The notes: generated by a model not told the origin, from the sequence alone. DNA of 9,322 nt from Planctomycetaceae bacterium (GCA_007133715.1 SLMF01000401.1:1-9322); one strand, 5' to 3'. Counted from the stretch's first letter, positions 1 through 7,689 are shown. Translations and numbers: made by a program.

Positions 1-140
1 AACCACCAACCACCAACCACCAACCACCAACCACCAACCACCAACCACCAACCACCAACCACCAACCACCAACCACCAACCACCAACCACCAACCACCAA
101 CCACCAACCACCAACCACCAAGCACCAAGCACCAACCACC
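1..140. repeat. 7-bp tandem repeat array, unit AACCACC, about 20 copies
   Basis: Seventeen perfect head-to-tail copies of AACCACC run from 1 to 119, followed by two AAGCACC variants (120-133) and one more perfect copy (134-140). From 141 to 156 the pattern decays into two 8-bp relatives ending in CACC. The array begins at the first base of the window, so its true left end and copy number are unknown. The unit is not a multiple of three and lacks stop codons in any frame, but no start or gene context suggests that it is coding. Perfect copies at the left and decayed ones at the right are what slippage expansion with an ageing edge would give. It lies upstream of the promoter at 225. Confidence 0.97.
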
Positions 141-162
141 GATTCACCGACGCACCGGAAGT

Positions 163-189
163 AAAAATGGGGTTAGTGCCCTTTTTTTT
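163..189 (+). terminator. weak terminator-like hairpin with flanking A and T tracts
   Basis: AAAAA (163-167), a T, GGGG (169-172), a 6-nt loop, CCC (179-181) and eight Ts (182-189) can fold into three G-C pairs plus one G-U, one mismatch and five A-T pairs. The A tract before and T tract after make it look bidirectional. The GC core is short, so it may not terminate efficiently. It would separate whatever lies left of the window from the amidohydrolase promoter. Confidence 0.35.
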
Positions 190-224
190 CCTGTGAGGGA
201 GGGCAAGCTGGGGCGTGCGGGTGT

Positions 225-253
225 TTTACAGGGGGGGATTGTGTGAGTACAAT
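225..253 (+). promoter_or_regulatory. sigma70-type promoter for the amidohydrolase operon
   Basis: A -35 box TTTACA (225-230; consensus TTGACA, five of six) is separated by exactly 17 nt from a -10 box TACAAT (248-253; consensus TATAAT, five of six). The spacer begins with a run of seven Gs. Transcription would start near 260, leaving a leader of about 40 nt before the ATG at 300. The match is read directly; its activity is inferred. It argues against the in-frame GTG at 243 and ATG at 261 as translation starts, because they lie inside or at the edge of the promoter. Confidence 0.65.
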
Positions 254-288
254 CGGCGTGATGTCGGATGTTCTTTTTGGTATTCAGC

Positions 289-293
289 GGGGA
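289..293 (+). promoter_or_regulatory. ribosome binding site deciding the ATG at 300
   Basis: GGGGA sits 6 nt before the ATG at 300. With the signal peptide that starts at this ATG and the promoter at 225-253, it favours 300 over the upstream in-frame starts at 243, 258 and 261. The GTG at 243 also has a G-run before it, so the longer form is not formally excluded. Confidence 0.55.
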
Positions 294-299
294 ACGCTC

Positions 300-3230
300 A
301 TGCATCGCTTACTGCTGGCACTGGCGGTTATCAGCTTCGGGACACCCGTTCGGGCGGATTCGCATACCGCTCGACCGATTGGTATTCGCGAGCAGACGCC
401 TGCCGTGTTCGCTTTGATTAACGCGCGGATTGTGCGTTCAGCGGGCCGGGAGATCGGGCGGGGGGACTTGGTTATTCGGGATGGAGTGATTGAAGCGGTG
501 GGACGTCGCGTGGCGATCCCGGCGGACGCTTGGGTCATCGATCTAGCGGGTAAGACGATTTATCCGGGTTTTCTGGAGGCGTACACGCATTACGGGCTGC
601 CGGAAAAGCCTCCGCACGAATCGCATGTTCATTGGAATCCGCATGTGCGGAGCCATTACCGGAGTGCGGTTGATTTTCGTCCGCGGTCGGAGGAGGCGGG
701 TCGTTTGCGTTCGCAGGGTTTTGTGGCGGCGCACGTGGTCCCGCCGGTGGGGTTGTTGCGGGGTTCCAGTGCTGTCGTAAGTTTAGGGGAAGGCGAGGCG
801 AACCGCCAGATTGTGGGTCCGGATGTTCTACAGGCCTTGTCGTTTCATCGTTCGGAGCATCATCCGGGGGGCTATCCGAATTCGCTGATGGGCTCGGTGG
901 CATTGATTCGGCAGACGTTTTTGGATGCCGAGTGGTATTCGGCGGCGCAAGCGGCTTTTGCGGAGGACCCGGGTTTAGCCCGTCCGGAGGTCAACCGTGC
1001 CTTGGCCGCGTTAGCGGCGGCGTGGGAGTCGGGGACGCCGTTTTTGATTGACACGGCGGACGAGCACTGCGTTTTCCGGGCGGCGGCCTTGGCGGACGAG
1101 TTCGGGCTGAAGGTGTGGGTGCGGGGGAGTGGCAAAGAGTATCGCTGGTTGCCGGCCATTGCCGAGACCGAGTTACCGGTGATCTTACCGCTGGCTTTTC
1201 CGGAGGCGCCGGAGGTGGGTACTCCGGAAGCGGCGCTGTCGGTGTCTCTGGAGCGTCTGCGTCATTACCATTTGGCGGCTGCGAACGCGGGGCGTTTAGC
1301 GGAGGCGGGCGTGCCGCTGCTGCTGACGTCGCACGGCAGCGGCGATGGTTTTTTGGAGCGGTTGCGGGCTGCCGTCGAGCGCGGGTTATGCCCGCAGGCG
1401 GCGCTGACGGCGTTGACGTCTCGGCCGGCGGAGATGCTGGGCGTCTCGCATCGTTATGGGAGCCTGGAGAAGGACAAGGCAGCCAGTTTCTTCGTGACCG
1501 ACGGAGACCTATTCGAGTCGGGCAGTCGGATTTTGGAGGTCTGGGTCGATGGTGTGAAGTTTGCTGTGGAGCCGGCGAAGTCGGAGCCACGCGGCCGTTG
1601 GGCGTTGCCCGCGTTGGCGGACTTGAGCGAAGGGGTGCTGCACATCCGTGGCACGCCGGAGCGGTTGCGGGGCGAGTTCGAAATCGGGGAACAGCGAACT
1701 CGGCTGGAATCACTGAAGCTGGAAGGACCGCGATTGACGATGCGTTTGGACGGCCGGGAACTGGGCGGGTCCGGCATGTACCGGTTGTCAGCTGAGGTGG
1801 GCCAGGAGCAGCTACTGGGAGCGGGCGAGACGGCGGGCGGCGAGTTTTTTGTTTGGACCGCGACTCGCAGCGAAGGTCCGGAGCCGGAGGAGCGCGCCTC
1901 GCCGTCCCCGCGGCGGCCGCTGGACCTGCCCGCCCGGTTTCCCTCGATGGAGTACGGCAGGACGGAGCTTCCCGAGCAGCCTCGGCAGGTCTTGATTCGC
2001 AACGCCACCATCTGGACCCAGGGTCCGCAGGGCGTGCTGGAGGAGGCCGACATGCTGGTCACCCGCGGGGTGATCGTGCAGGTGGGTCGAGAGCTGGCCG
2101 TTCCGGCGGGAGCGAAGGTGATCGACGCGGCGGGCCAGCATGTAACGCCGGGGCTGATCGATCCGCATCTGCACACCAGTATTTTGGGCGGTGTGAATGA
2201 AACGGGGGATGCGATCACGTCCGAGACGCGGATCGCCGATGTGATGACCAGCGACAACGTCTGGATCTATCGGCTGCTGGCCGGGGGATTGACGAGCACC
2301 AGTCTGCTGCACGGCTCGGCCAATCCGATCGGCGGTCAGAACGCGGTGATCAAGTTGCGATGGGGCGACTTGCCCCGGGATTTATTGATCGCCGACGCGG
2401 CACCGGGTTTGAAGCTGGCGTTGGGAGAGAACGTGAAGCGTGCCTCGTCGCGGTTTCCCAATACCCGCCAGGGCGTGGAACAGCTGCTGCGCGACGCGTT
2501 GCAGGCGGCGGTGGCATACGGCGAGTCACGGGAGCGTTACGAGCGGCACGGGGAGGGTTTGCCGGTGCGCCGCGACTTGCAGCTGGAAGCGTTATTGGAA
2601 GTGATTCGGGGCGAGCGGCGTGCTCATGTGCACGCCTATCGTCAGGACGAGATGCTGATGATGTTGCGGGTGGCCGAGGATTTCGGGTTCACGATCGCTT
2701 CTTTCGAGCACACATTGGAGGGTTACAAGATTGCGGACGAGTTACGGGAGCATGGTGCGGCTGCGGTGGTATGGACGGATTGGTCGTCGTTCAAGGTCGA
2801 GGCGCAGGACGGCATTTTGTACAACGCGCGGTTGCTGAGCGACGTCGGAGTTGTGACGGCGTTGCATTCGGACGACACGCGTCTGGCCACGCGGATGAAT
2901 TGGGAGGCGGCCAAGACGTTGAAGACGGGCGTGGGCGAGATCGACGCCATGGACATGATCACGCGGAATCCGGCTCGGATCCTGGGGATCGAGCATCGCA
3001 CGGGTACGCTCGAATCCGGCAAGGACGCCGATTTCGTACTCTGGAACGGGCATCCGTTATCCAGCTTTTCGATCCCGCAACAGACCTGGGTGGACGGGCG
3101 GAAGTACTTTGACCGGGAGGAAGACCAGCAGTTGCGTGAGGCGGTCCAGGACGAGCGGTCGGTTATCATGCGGCAGCTCTTGGAGAGACGGGACGAAGAC
3201 CAGGGCGAATCGGAAGAGGAGGACGAGTGA
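300..3230 (+). CDS. exported tandem amidohydrolase, N-terminal half degenerate, C-terminal half apparently active
   Basis: 976 residues. A signal peptide (MHR, then a hydrophobic stretch, cleavage near VRA at residue 19) sends it out of the cytoplasm. Two amidohydrolase-superfamily halves of the imidazolonepropionase-like type follow, about residues 30-450 and 560-950, joined by a beta-rich linker. The C-terminal half keeps the metal-site pattern: HLH at 623-625 after a PGLID turn, H778 (HAYR), H804 (FEH) and D858 (HSDD), plus the NPIGGQ segment I associate with metallo-dependent hydrolase subgroup C. The N-terminal half aligns at the same points but reads Y95-T-H97, D251, G276 and H345, so it probably binds no metal and may be structural. 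The tail is strongly acidic (EDQGESEEEDE). The substrate is unknown; cyclic amides, N-acyl compounds or peptides are all possible. The next gene starts 4 nt after the stop. The start was chosen from the signal peptide, ribosome binding site and promoter. Confidence 0.85.
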   Translation: MHRLLLALAVISFGTPVRADSHTARPIGIREQTPAVFALINARIVRSAGREIGRGDLVIRDGVIEAVGRRVAIPADAWVIDLAGKTIYPGFLEAYTHYGLPEKPPHESHVHWNPHVRSHYRSAVDFRPRSEEAGRLRSQGFVAAHVVPPVGLLRGSSAVVSLGEGEANRQIVGPDVLQALSFHRSEHHPGGYPNSLMGSVALIRQTFLDAEWYSAAQAAFAEDPGLARPEVNRALAALAAAWESGTPFLIDTADEHCVFRAAALADEFGLKVWVRGSGKEYRWLPAIAETELPVILPLAFPEAPEVGTPEAALSVSLERLRHYHLAAANAGRLAEAGVPLLLTSHGSGDGFLERLRAAVERGLCPQAALTALTSRPAEMLGVSHRYGSLEKDKAASFFVTDGDLFESGSRILEVWVDGVKFAVEPAKSEPRGRWALPALADLSEGVLHIRGTPERLRGEFEIGEQRTRLESLKLEGPRLTMRLDGRELGGSGMYRLSAEVGQEQLLGAGETAGGEFFVWTATRSEGPEPEERASPSPRRPLDLPARFPSMEYGRTELPEQPRQVLIRNATIWTQGPQGVLEEADMLVTRGVIVQVGRELAVPAGAKVIDAAGQHVTPGLIDPHLHTSILGGVNETGDAITSETRIADVMTSDNVWIYRLLAGGLTSTSLLHGSANPIGGQNAVIKLRWGDLPRDLLIADAAPGLKLALGENVKRASSRFPNTRQGVEQLLRDALQAAVAYGESRERYERHGEGLPVRRDLQLEALLEVIRGERRAHVHAYRQDEMLMMLRVAEDFGFTIASFEHTLEGYKIADELREHGAAAVVWTDWSSFKVEAQDGILYNARLLSDVGVVTALHSDDTRLATRMNWEAAKTLKTGVGEIDAMDMITRNPARILGIEHRTGTLESGKDADFVLWNGHPLSSFSIPQQTWVDGRKYFDREEDQQLREAVQDERSVIMRQLLERRDEDQGESEEEDE

Positions 3231-3234
3231 GACC

Positions 3235-4581
3235 ATGAGCATCCTCATTGTTAGAAGACGTATGTTGGGGCGGCTGATGGCCGCCGCCTGCTTGCTGATC
3301 ACGGTCTGTTCGGGATTGCCAGCCGCGTTGGCTCGAACGCCGGCACCTGTCCAATCGCAGCCCATCGCGATTGTGGGCGGCACGGTGCATACCGTTTCGC
3401 AGGGGGTGATCGAGGAAGGCACGGTGTTGTTTGCGGACGGCAAGCTCACTGCGGTGGGGGTCGAGGTGGAGATCCCGGCGGTGGCCGAGGTCATCGACGC
3501 GACGGGAAAGCACGTTTATCCGGGCTTCATTCACAGCAGCAGCAGCCTGGGCTTATCGGAAATCGGTCGGATCACGGAGAGCACGGACCTGGAGGAACTG
3601 GGCCAGATCAACCCCATGATTCGCGCCCAGGTAGCCTATCACACGGCCAGTGCGCATCTTTCGGTAGCGGCCGTCCACGGGGTCACCACGGTCGTCCCGT
3701 CGCCTCGCGGCAGTTTGATCGCGGGCATGCCCGCGGCGATGATGACCGACGGTTGGACGTGGGAGGAGATGACGTTGCGCGAGGGGCTGGGCATGGTCAT
3801 CGAATGGCCGGGGATGGGCGATCTGGAACGTTATGCTGGCGAGCTGGCTCGGCTTCAGGAAGCGTTCGACAAGGCACGCCGCTATCGGCAAGCTCGGGAG
3901 GCGAGCGGGGAGGACGGCTTGCCGGCCCCGCCGCGGGACACGCGTTGGGAAGCCTTGCTGCCGGTCTTGGATCGGGAGCTGCCGGTGATCATTTCGGTGG
4001 TTGATTTACGGCAGATCCAAGCGGCCGTGAGTTGGGCGGAGCAGGAGCAGTTACGAGTCATTCTGGCCGGTGGGCGCGACTTGGGACGGCTCGCGGAGCA
4101 GTTGGCAGGACGCGAGGTGGGGGTCATCGTGACGGGGGTTTTCGACGGTCCGGCTCAGGCCTGGGAGGGTTACGACGAGGGCTACCAGACGGCGCGGCGT
4201 TTGCATGAAGCGGGCGTACCGTTCTGCATCGCGGGCGACGTGGTTCCCGCCTACGCCTATCGACTGGCCCAGCATGCGGCGGCCGCGGTCGCTTTTGGTC
4301 TGCCGCCGGAGCAGGGTCTGGCGGCGATCACTTGGGATGCGGCTCGGGTGCTGGGGATCGACGACCTGCTGGGGAGTCTCGAGGTGGGTAAGGATGCCAC
4401 GCTGGTGATCAGCGACGGGCACCCGCTGGAGATTGGGACGAAGGCGGAGCAGGTGTACATTCGGGGCCGGGCGATCGACATGACCGACAAGCACCAACGG
4501 TTATACCGGCTCTATCGCGAGAAGCATCGTCGCCGTCAGGCGTCGGGGGAATCGTCTGCTCCGAGCGACGTGGCACCGTGA
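3235..4581 (+). CDS. exported amidohydrolase-like protein lacking metal ligands (probable pseudoenzyme)
   Basis: 448 residues. The N-terminus (VRRRMLGRLM, then a hydrophobic stretch, cleavage near ALA about residue 33) is a signal peptide; the RRxML arrangement could pass for a Tat signal, but the general secretory route is as likely. The rest is a single amidohydrolase-like domain with the family frame: a small beta domain at both ends, a VIDATG turn, and a closing block of GSLEVGKDATLVISDGHPLE type. The expected HxH after PGFI is replaced by H100 then four serines (101-104). The His of strand 5 is S254 and that of strand 6 is a glycine (279 or 280); only D335, near the usual Asp position, remains. 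I infer loss of metal-dependent catalysis and a helper role with the upstream protein, alongside which it is probably translated. An AGGAGG lies 12 nt before the ATG at 3235, a rather long spacing. An alternative ATG at 3262 lacks a clear ribosome binding site. Confidence 0.78.
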   Translation: MSILIVRRRMLGRLMAAACLLITVCSGLPAALARTPAPVQSQPIAIVGGTVHTVSQGVIEEGTVLFADGKLTAVGVEVEIPAVAEVIDATGKHVYPGFIHSSSSLGLSEIGRITESTDLEELGQINPMIRAQVAYHTASAHLSVAAVHGVTTVVPSPRGSLIAGMPAAMMTDGWTWEEMTLREGLGMVIEWPGMGDLERYAGELARLQEAFDKARRYRQAREASGEDGLPAPPRDTRWEALLPVLDRELPVIISVVDLRQIQAAVSWAEQEQLRVILAGGRDLGRLAEQLAGREVGVIVTGVFDGPAQAWEGYDEGYQTARRLHEAGVPFCIAGDVVPAYAYRLAQHAAAAVAFGLPPEQGLAAITWDAARVLGIDDLLGSLEVGKDATLVISDGHPLEIGTKAEQVYIRGRAIDMTDKHQRLYRLYREKHRRRQASGESSAPSDVAP

Positions 4582-4598
4582 GGTTGATGTGTTACAAT
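4570..4598 (+). promoter_or_regulatory. candidate internal promoter (extended -10) for the GH99-like gene
   Basis: A -10 box TACAAT (4593-4598), identical to that of the promoter at 225, is preceded directly by TGT, an extended -10 signature. A weaker -35 candidate GTGGCA (4570-4575, four of six) is 17 nt upstream. Transcription would begin near 4605, about 30 nt before the ATG at 4635. It overlaps the end of the preceding gene, so read-through from the first promoter may also supply this gene. Confidence 0.42.
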
Positions 4599-4618
4599 GC
4601 GGGACCATGTTTTCTGGG

Positions 4619-4624
4619 GAGAGG
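4619..4624 (+). promoter_or_regulatory. ribosome binding site for the GH99-like gene
   Basis: GAGAGG, within a longer GGGGAGAGG, ends 10 nt before the ATG at 4635. It supports this start over the in-frame GTG at 4578, which overlaps the previous stop, and the ATG at 4587; both would lie within the candidate promoter. Confidence 0.5.
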
Positions 4625-4634
4625 TTGGCAGGCG

Positions 4635-7448
4635 ATGAGCATTCCGGCGGCGAAACAGAGTGGTCCTTGGTCAAGACAATTGGGCGCGTTCCGCGCGATA
4701 TTGGCGGTAATGGCTGCACTACCGGGGGGATGCTTTTCGGAGCAGGTTGCCGGTGCGGAGTCGGACGTGTTGATCGAGTGGCGATTTGATTTGGCGGGTG
4801 AATTGCTGGGTTGGTCACCGGGTCGGCATGTGGCGGACGTATCGGTTGGCGTGGGCGGCTTGCGGGGTCGCGCGACGGACAGGGATCCCAGTTTGGTGGG
4901 TCCGGTCTTTGACATACCGGCTCGAGCCACGCAATGGGTTGAAGTGCGTTTGCGTGCGTCTCAGGGGGGTCGTGCCGAGCTGTTTTGGACGGAGACCTTG
5001 GAGGGGCCTTACGGCGGTTTCGCGCAGGAGAAGACGGCATCGTTTCCGGTGGCTGGCGGCGACGCATATCGAGATTACCGGATTCCGCCTTTTTGGCAGT
5101 CGGCGGGCCGGATCATCCGTCTGCGGTTTGACCCGCCGAGCGTGGATTGTTTCGAGATCGCGCACATTCGGATCCTCGATTCGCCGCAACCGGAAACGTC
5201 GGCCAGTTCCTGGGATTTCCGCCGTGGCGGTTATGGCTGGACGGGTTGGCAATCGCAAGCTGCGCCGGTGGCGGATGCGGCGGGTTTAGGCTACCAAGCG
5301 GGTGGTCACGAGGCATGGCTGATCAGCCCCGCGTTGGAAATCCCCGCGGAGGAGTACGAGTTTCTGGCGATCCGGATGGCGGTCGAAGCGGGTAAGCGGG
5401 GGCGCGTATTTTTCGGGTATGGTGATCAAGTCGGCCGCGATGTGCTGGAATTCCCGCTTCGTGCTGACGGTCGGATGCATACCTATTATTTGGACGTGGC
5501 GTCCCTGCCCCGCTGGGAAGACTCGCTGGTCTTGCTGGGGATCCAGGCCAGCGATCAAGCGGGTGCCGCGGTGCGGATGGAATCGGTGGTGCTGTCCGGC
5601 GAGCCGATGGGTCCGCCCGAAGTGCATATCGATTTTTTTGGCAGCACCGAAGGGGTCGTCCGGGCCGGTCGGCCTTTTGCAGTAAGGGCACTGTTGAGCA
5701 ATCAAGGTGGGCGGTCTGCCCGGTCGGTGACGGTCAGTCTGGCCGTGCCGGACGGCGTCGAGGTATTGAACGACGCTTCGCAGCAGGTTGGCGAACTCGA
5801 ACGTTTATTTCCGGCGTCGGTCCACTGGCAGGTGCGGTCAGCGGAACCGGGCGAGGTACGTCTGAGCCTGGAGTTGCGTGCGGAGGACGAATTGACTGGG
5901 GAGCGGTTACCTCCGATGGGGGATGCGGTCGCGGTACCGGTGACGCCGTTGCCCGCGGTTTCGGCGACCGACTACGTTCCCGAGCCGCATCCGGTGCGTT
6001 CGGACATTGATTTGGGCGTCTATTACTTTCCGGGCTGGGACAGCTGGTCTCGCTGGCGACCGATTCTCGATTTCCCCGACCGCAAACCGGTACTCGGTTG
6101 GTACGATGAAGCGGATCCCGAGTGTGCCGATTGGCAGATCAAATGGGCGGTCGAGCACGGGGTGCGGTTCTTCATGGTGGACTGGTACTGGGACCGCGGC
6201 AACCGGCAGCTGGAACACTGGCTTCATCAGGCCTACGACCGGGCTCGTTACCGCCACCATTTACAGTGGGCTCTGATGTGGGCCAATCACAATGCGGCCG
6301 GCTCGCACTCGAAAGAGGATTGGCGGCAAGTGACGCAGTATTGGCTGGACCATTATTTTCCGATGGAGGAGTATTATCGGATTGAGGGGCGTCCGGCCGT
6401 ATTCATTTGGGCGCCGGCCAATATCCGCCAGGATGTAGGCGGCAGCGAATCGGCGGCGGAGCTGTACGCGATGTCGCAGGAGATGGCTCAGCAGGCCGGC
6501 TACGAGGGCATTTACTTTATCGCGCTCAGTTCGCACGAATCGGCAGCTCAGTGCCAGCAGTTGCGGGCGGAGGGCTACCGGGCGTTCACGTCTTATCATG
6601 GTTTTTACCGAGCTGCCGAGCGTGCGGAGGGTCGGCAGTTTTCGTTTTCGGAGGTGGTCGAGACGGGGCTGGAAACCTGGCGTTTGGCGGATCAGCGGGC
6701 GTCGGGCTTACATTCGATTCCGATCATCGATACCGGCTGGGCGTCCGAGCCATGGCATGGTCTTCAAGCCCGTGTGATTCACGGCCGGACACCGGAGCTA
6801 TTTGGGGAACTTTGCCGGTTGGCGGCCGAGTATGCCCGCGAGAACGACAAGTCGATAGTGGCGGTGGGTCCCTGGAACGAGTGGGGCGAGGGAAGTTATA
6901 TTGAACCTTGTGCCGCCTTCGGATTTCGGAATTTGGAGGCATTGCGGCGCGCGTTTTGCCCGCCTGGAGACTGGCCGCCCTCGCTGGTACCGGCCGATGT
7001 GGGGCGAGGCCCTTACGATCTGGAGCCGCTCCCGCTGCGAACCGCTTGGCGATTCTCGAGCGATTCGGGAATGCAAGGCTGGACGCCGAACGGCGCCTTC
7101 CGAGTGCAAGCCACGCCCGAGGGCATGCGGGGCGACGCGGTGGGCGAGGATCCGATCCTGATCGGGCCGGGCGTCCGCTTGCCGGCCAACCGTTACCGGC
7201 AACTGGTCGTGCGGATGAGCAGTTCGCGAGCCGAGGTGGCCCAACTGTTCTGGGCCACCGCGGTCACGCCGGTCAGCGAAGCCAACAGTGTCCACTTTCC
7301 CGTCGCGGGTGACGGAATTGTCCGCGAGTACCGGATCGACCTGAGTCAATCGCGGCGGTGGCGTGGCGTGATCACCGGAGTGCGTTTCGACCCTGTGATG
7401 GGCGCGGGTGCCCGAGTGCATTTGGAGTCGCTGCGTTTCGAGCCCTGA
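4635..7448 (+). CDS. exported GH99/WbsX-like glycosidase with three beta-sandwich modules
   Basis: 937 residues. The N-terminus carries a hydrophobic export signal; cleavage near AGA (about residue 42) is likely. A cysteine after PGG is a poor lipobox, so lipid anchoring is doubtful. Modules in order: beta-sandwich R1 (about 48-185), R2 (192-322), a CARDB/NEW3-like beta domain (329-435), the GH99-like barrel (458-775), and beta-sandwich R3 (803-937). R1 and R3 share LFW, FPVAG, YRI and RFDP in the same order; R2 is more divergent. The barrel begins GVYYFPGW, has DWYW with D516, and carries WNEWGEGSYIEP with E749 and E752. That E-x-x-E pair matches the motif holding the two catalytic glutamates of GH99 endo-alpha-mannanases as I recall them. 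The family includes mannan-active enzymes and WbsX-type proteins of polysaccharide loci. I infer cleavage or remodelling of a mannose-containing or similar glycan outside the cytoplasm, with R1-R3 likely binding carbohydrate; the exact substrate is not readable. Confidence 0.82.
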   Translation: MSIPAAKQSGPWSRQLGAFRAILAVMAALPGGCFSEQVAGAESDVLIEWRFDLAGELLGWSPGRHVADVSVGVGGLRGRATDRDPSLVGPVFDIPARATQWVEVRLRASQGGRAELFWTETLEGPYGGFAQEKTASFPVAGGDAYRDYRIPPFWQSAGRIIRLRFDPPSVDCFEIAHIRILDSPQPETSASSWDFRRGGYGWTGWQSQAAPVADAAGLGYQAGGHEAWLISPALEIPAEEYEFLAIRMAVEAGKRGRVFFGYGDQVGRDVLEFPLRADGRMHTYYLDVASLPRWEDSLVLLGIQASDQAGAAVRMESVVLSGEPMGPPEVHIDFFGSTEGVVRAGRPFAVRALLSNQGGRSARSVTVSLAVPDGVEVLNDASQQVGELERLFPASVHWQVRSAEPGEVRLSLELRAEDELTGERLPPMGDAVAVPVTPLPAVSATDYVPEPHPVRSDIDLGVYYFPGWDSWSRWRPILDFPDRKPVLGWYDEADPECADWQIKWAVEHGVRFFMVDWYWDRGNRQLEHWLHQAYDRARYRHHLQWALMWANHNAAGSHSKEDWRQVTQYWLDHYFPMEEYYRIEGRPAVFIWAPANIRQDVGGSESAAELYAMSQEMAQQAGYEGIYFIALSSHESAAQCQQLRAEGYRAFTSYHGFYRAAERAEGRQFSFSEVVETGLETWRLADQRASGLHSIPIIDTGWASEPWHGLQARVIHGRTPELFGELCRLAAEYARENDKSIVAVGPWNEWGEGSYIEPCAAFGFRNLEALRRAFCPPGDWPPSLVPADVGRGPYDLEPLPLRTAWRFSSDSGMQGWTPNGAFRVQATPEGMRGDAVGEDPILIGPGVRLPANRYRQLVVRMSSSRAEVAQLFWATAVTPVSEANSVHFPVAGDGIVREYRIDLSQSRRWRGVITGVRFDPVMGAGARVHLESLRFEP

Positions 7449-7689
7449 ACTGTGTAACTGTCAGAGCGTACCGCCATGAGCGGAGAAAGCTGTCCGCGGT
7501 GAGCGGGTGCCGAGGAGCTACAAGGAGCGTGCGGGCGTAGTTGCATGAAGGAACAAAAGGGGGATCAAACCAATTGGCCTTGACTCGCACACACGGAACA
7601 CGCCCGTCCTGCCCCTTTATTTCTTGCGGAACCCGCCTGTCTTCGCCGGGTTTAATTCATTGGTTCATTGTACATTTGATGGTCACATA

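Noticed and set aside
1..140. CRISPR array or phage-like attachment region
   Set aside because: The 7-bp units abut with no spacers, and no cas gene, integrase or tRNA is present.
243..299. Longer N-terminus for the first amidohydrolase starting at GTG 243
   Set aside because: It overlaps the promoter at 225-253, buries the signal peptide 19 residues inside the protein, and the ATG at 300 has a well-spaced GGGGA.
991..1713. Long open frame on the minus strand inside the first amidohydrolase gene
   Set aside because: Its product is a low-complexity Pro/Arg/Ala-rich chain, the usual shadow of a GC-rich gene on the other strand; the + strand frame has clear family motifs.
2360..3112. Alternative + strand frame of 250 codons inside the first gene
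   Set aside because: Composition is Gly/Arg/Ala-rich with no motif, and it lies wholly within the conserved catalytic half of the real gene.
4723..4733. Lipobox in the GH99-like protein (LPGGC)
   Set aside because: Proline at position -3 does not fit the usual lipobox, and an AGA cleavage site shortly after fits an ordinary signal peptide better.
7545..7583. 12-codon open frame beginning MKEQKGDQ
   Set aside because: Its nearest AAGGAG is about 17 nt upstream, too far, and a frame this short is expected by chance.
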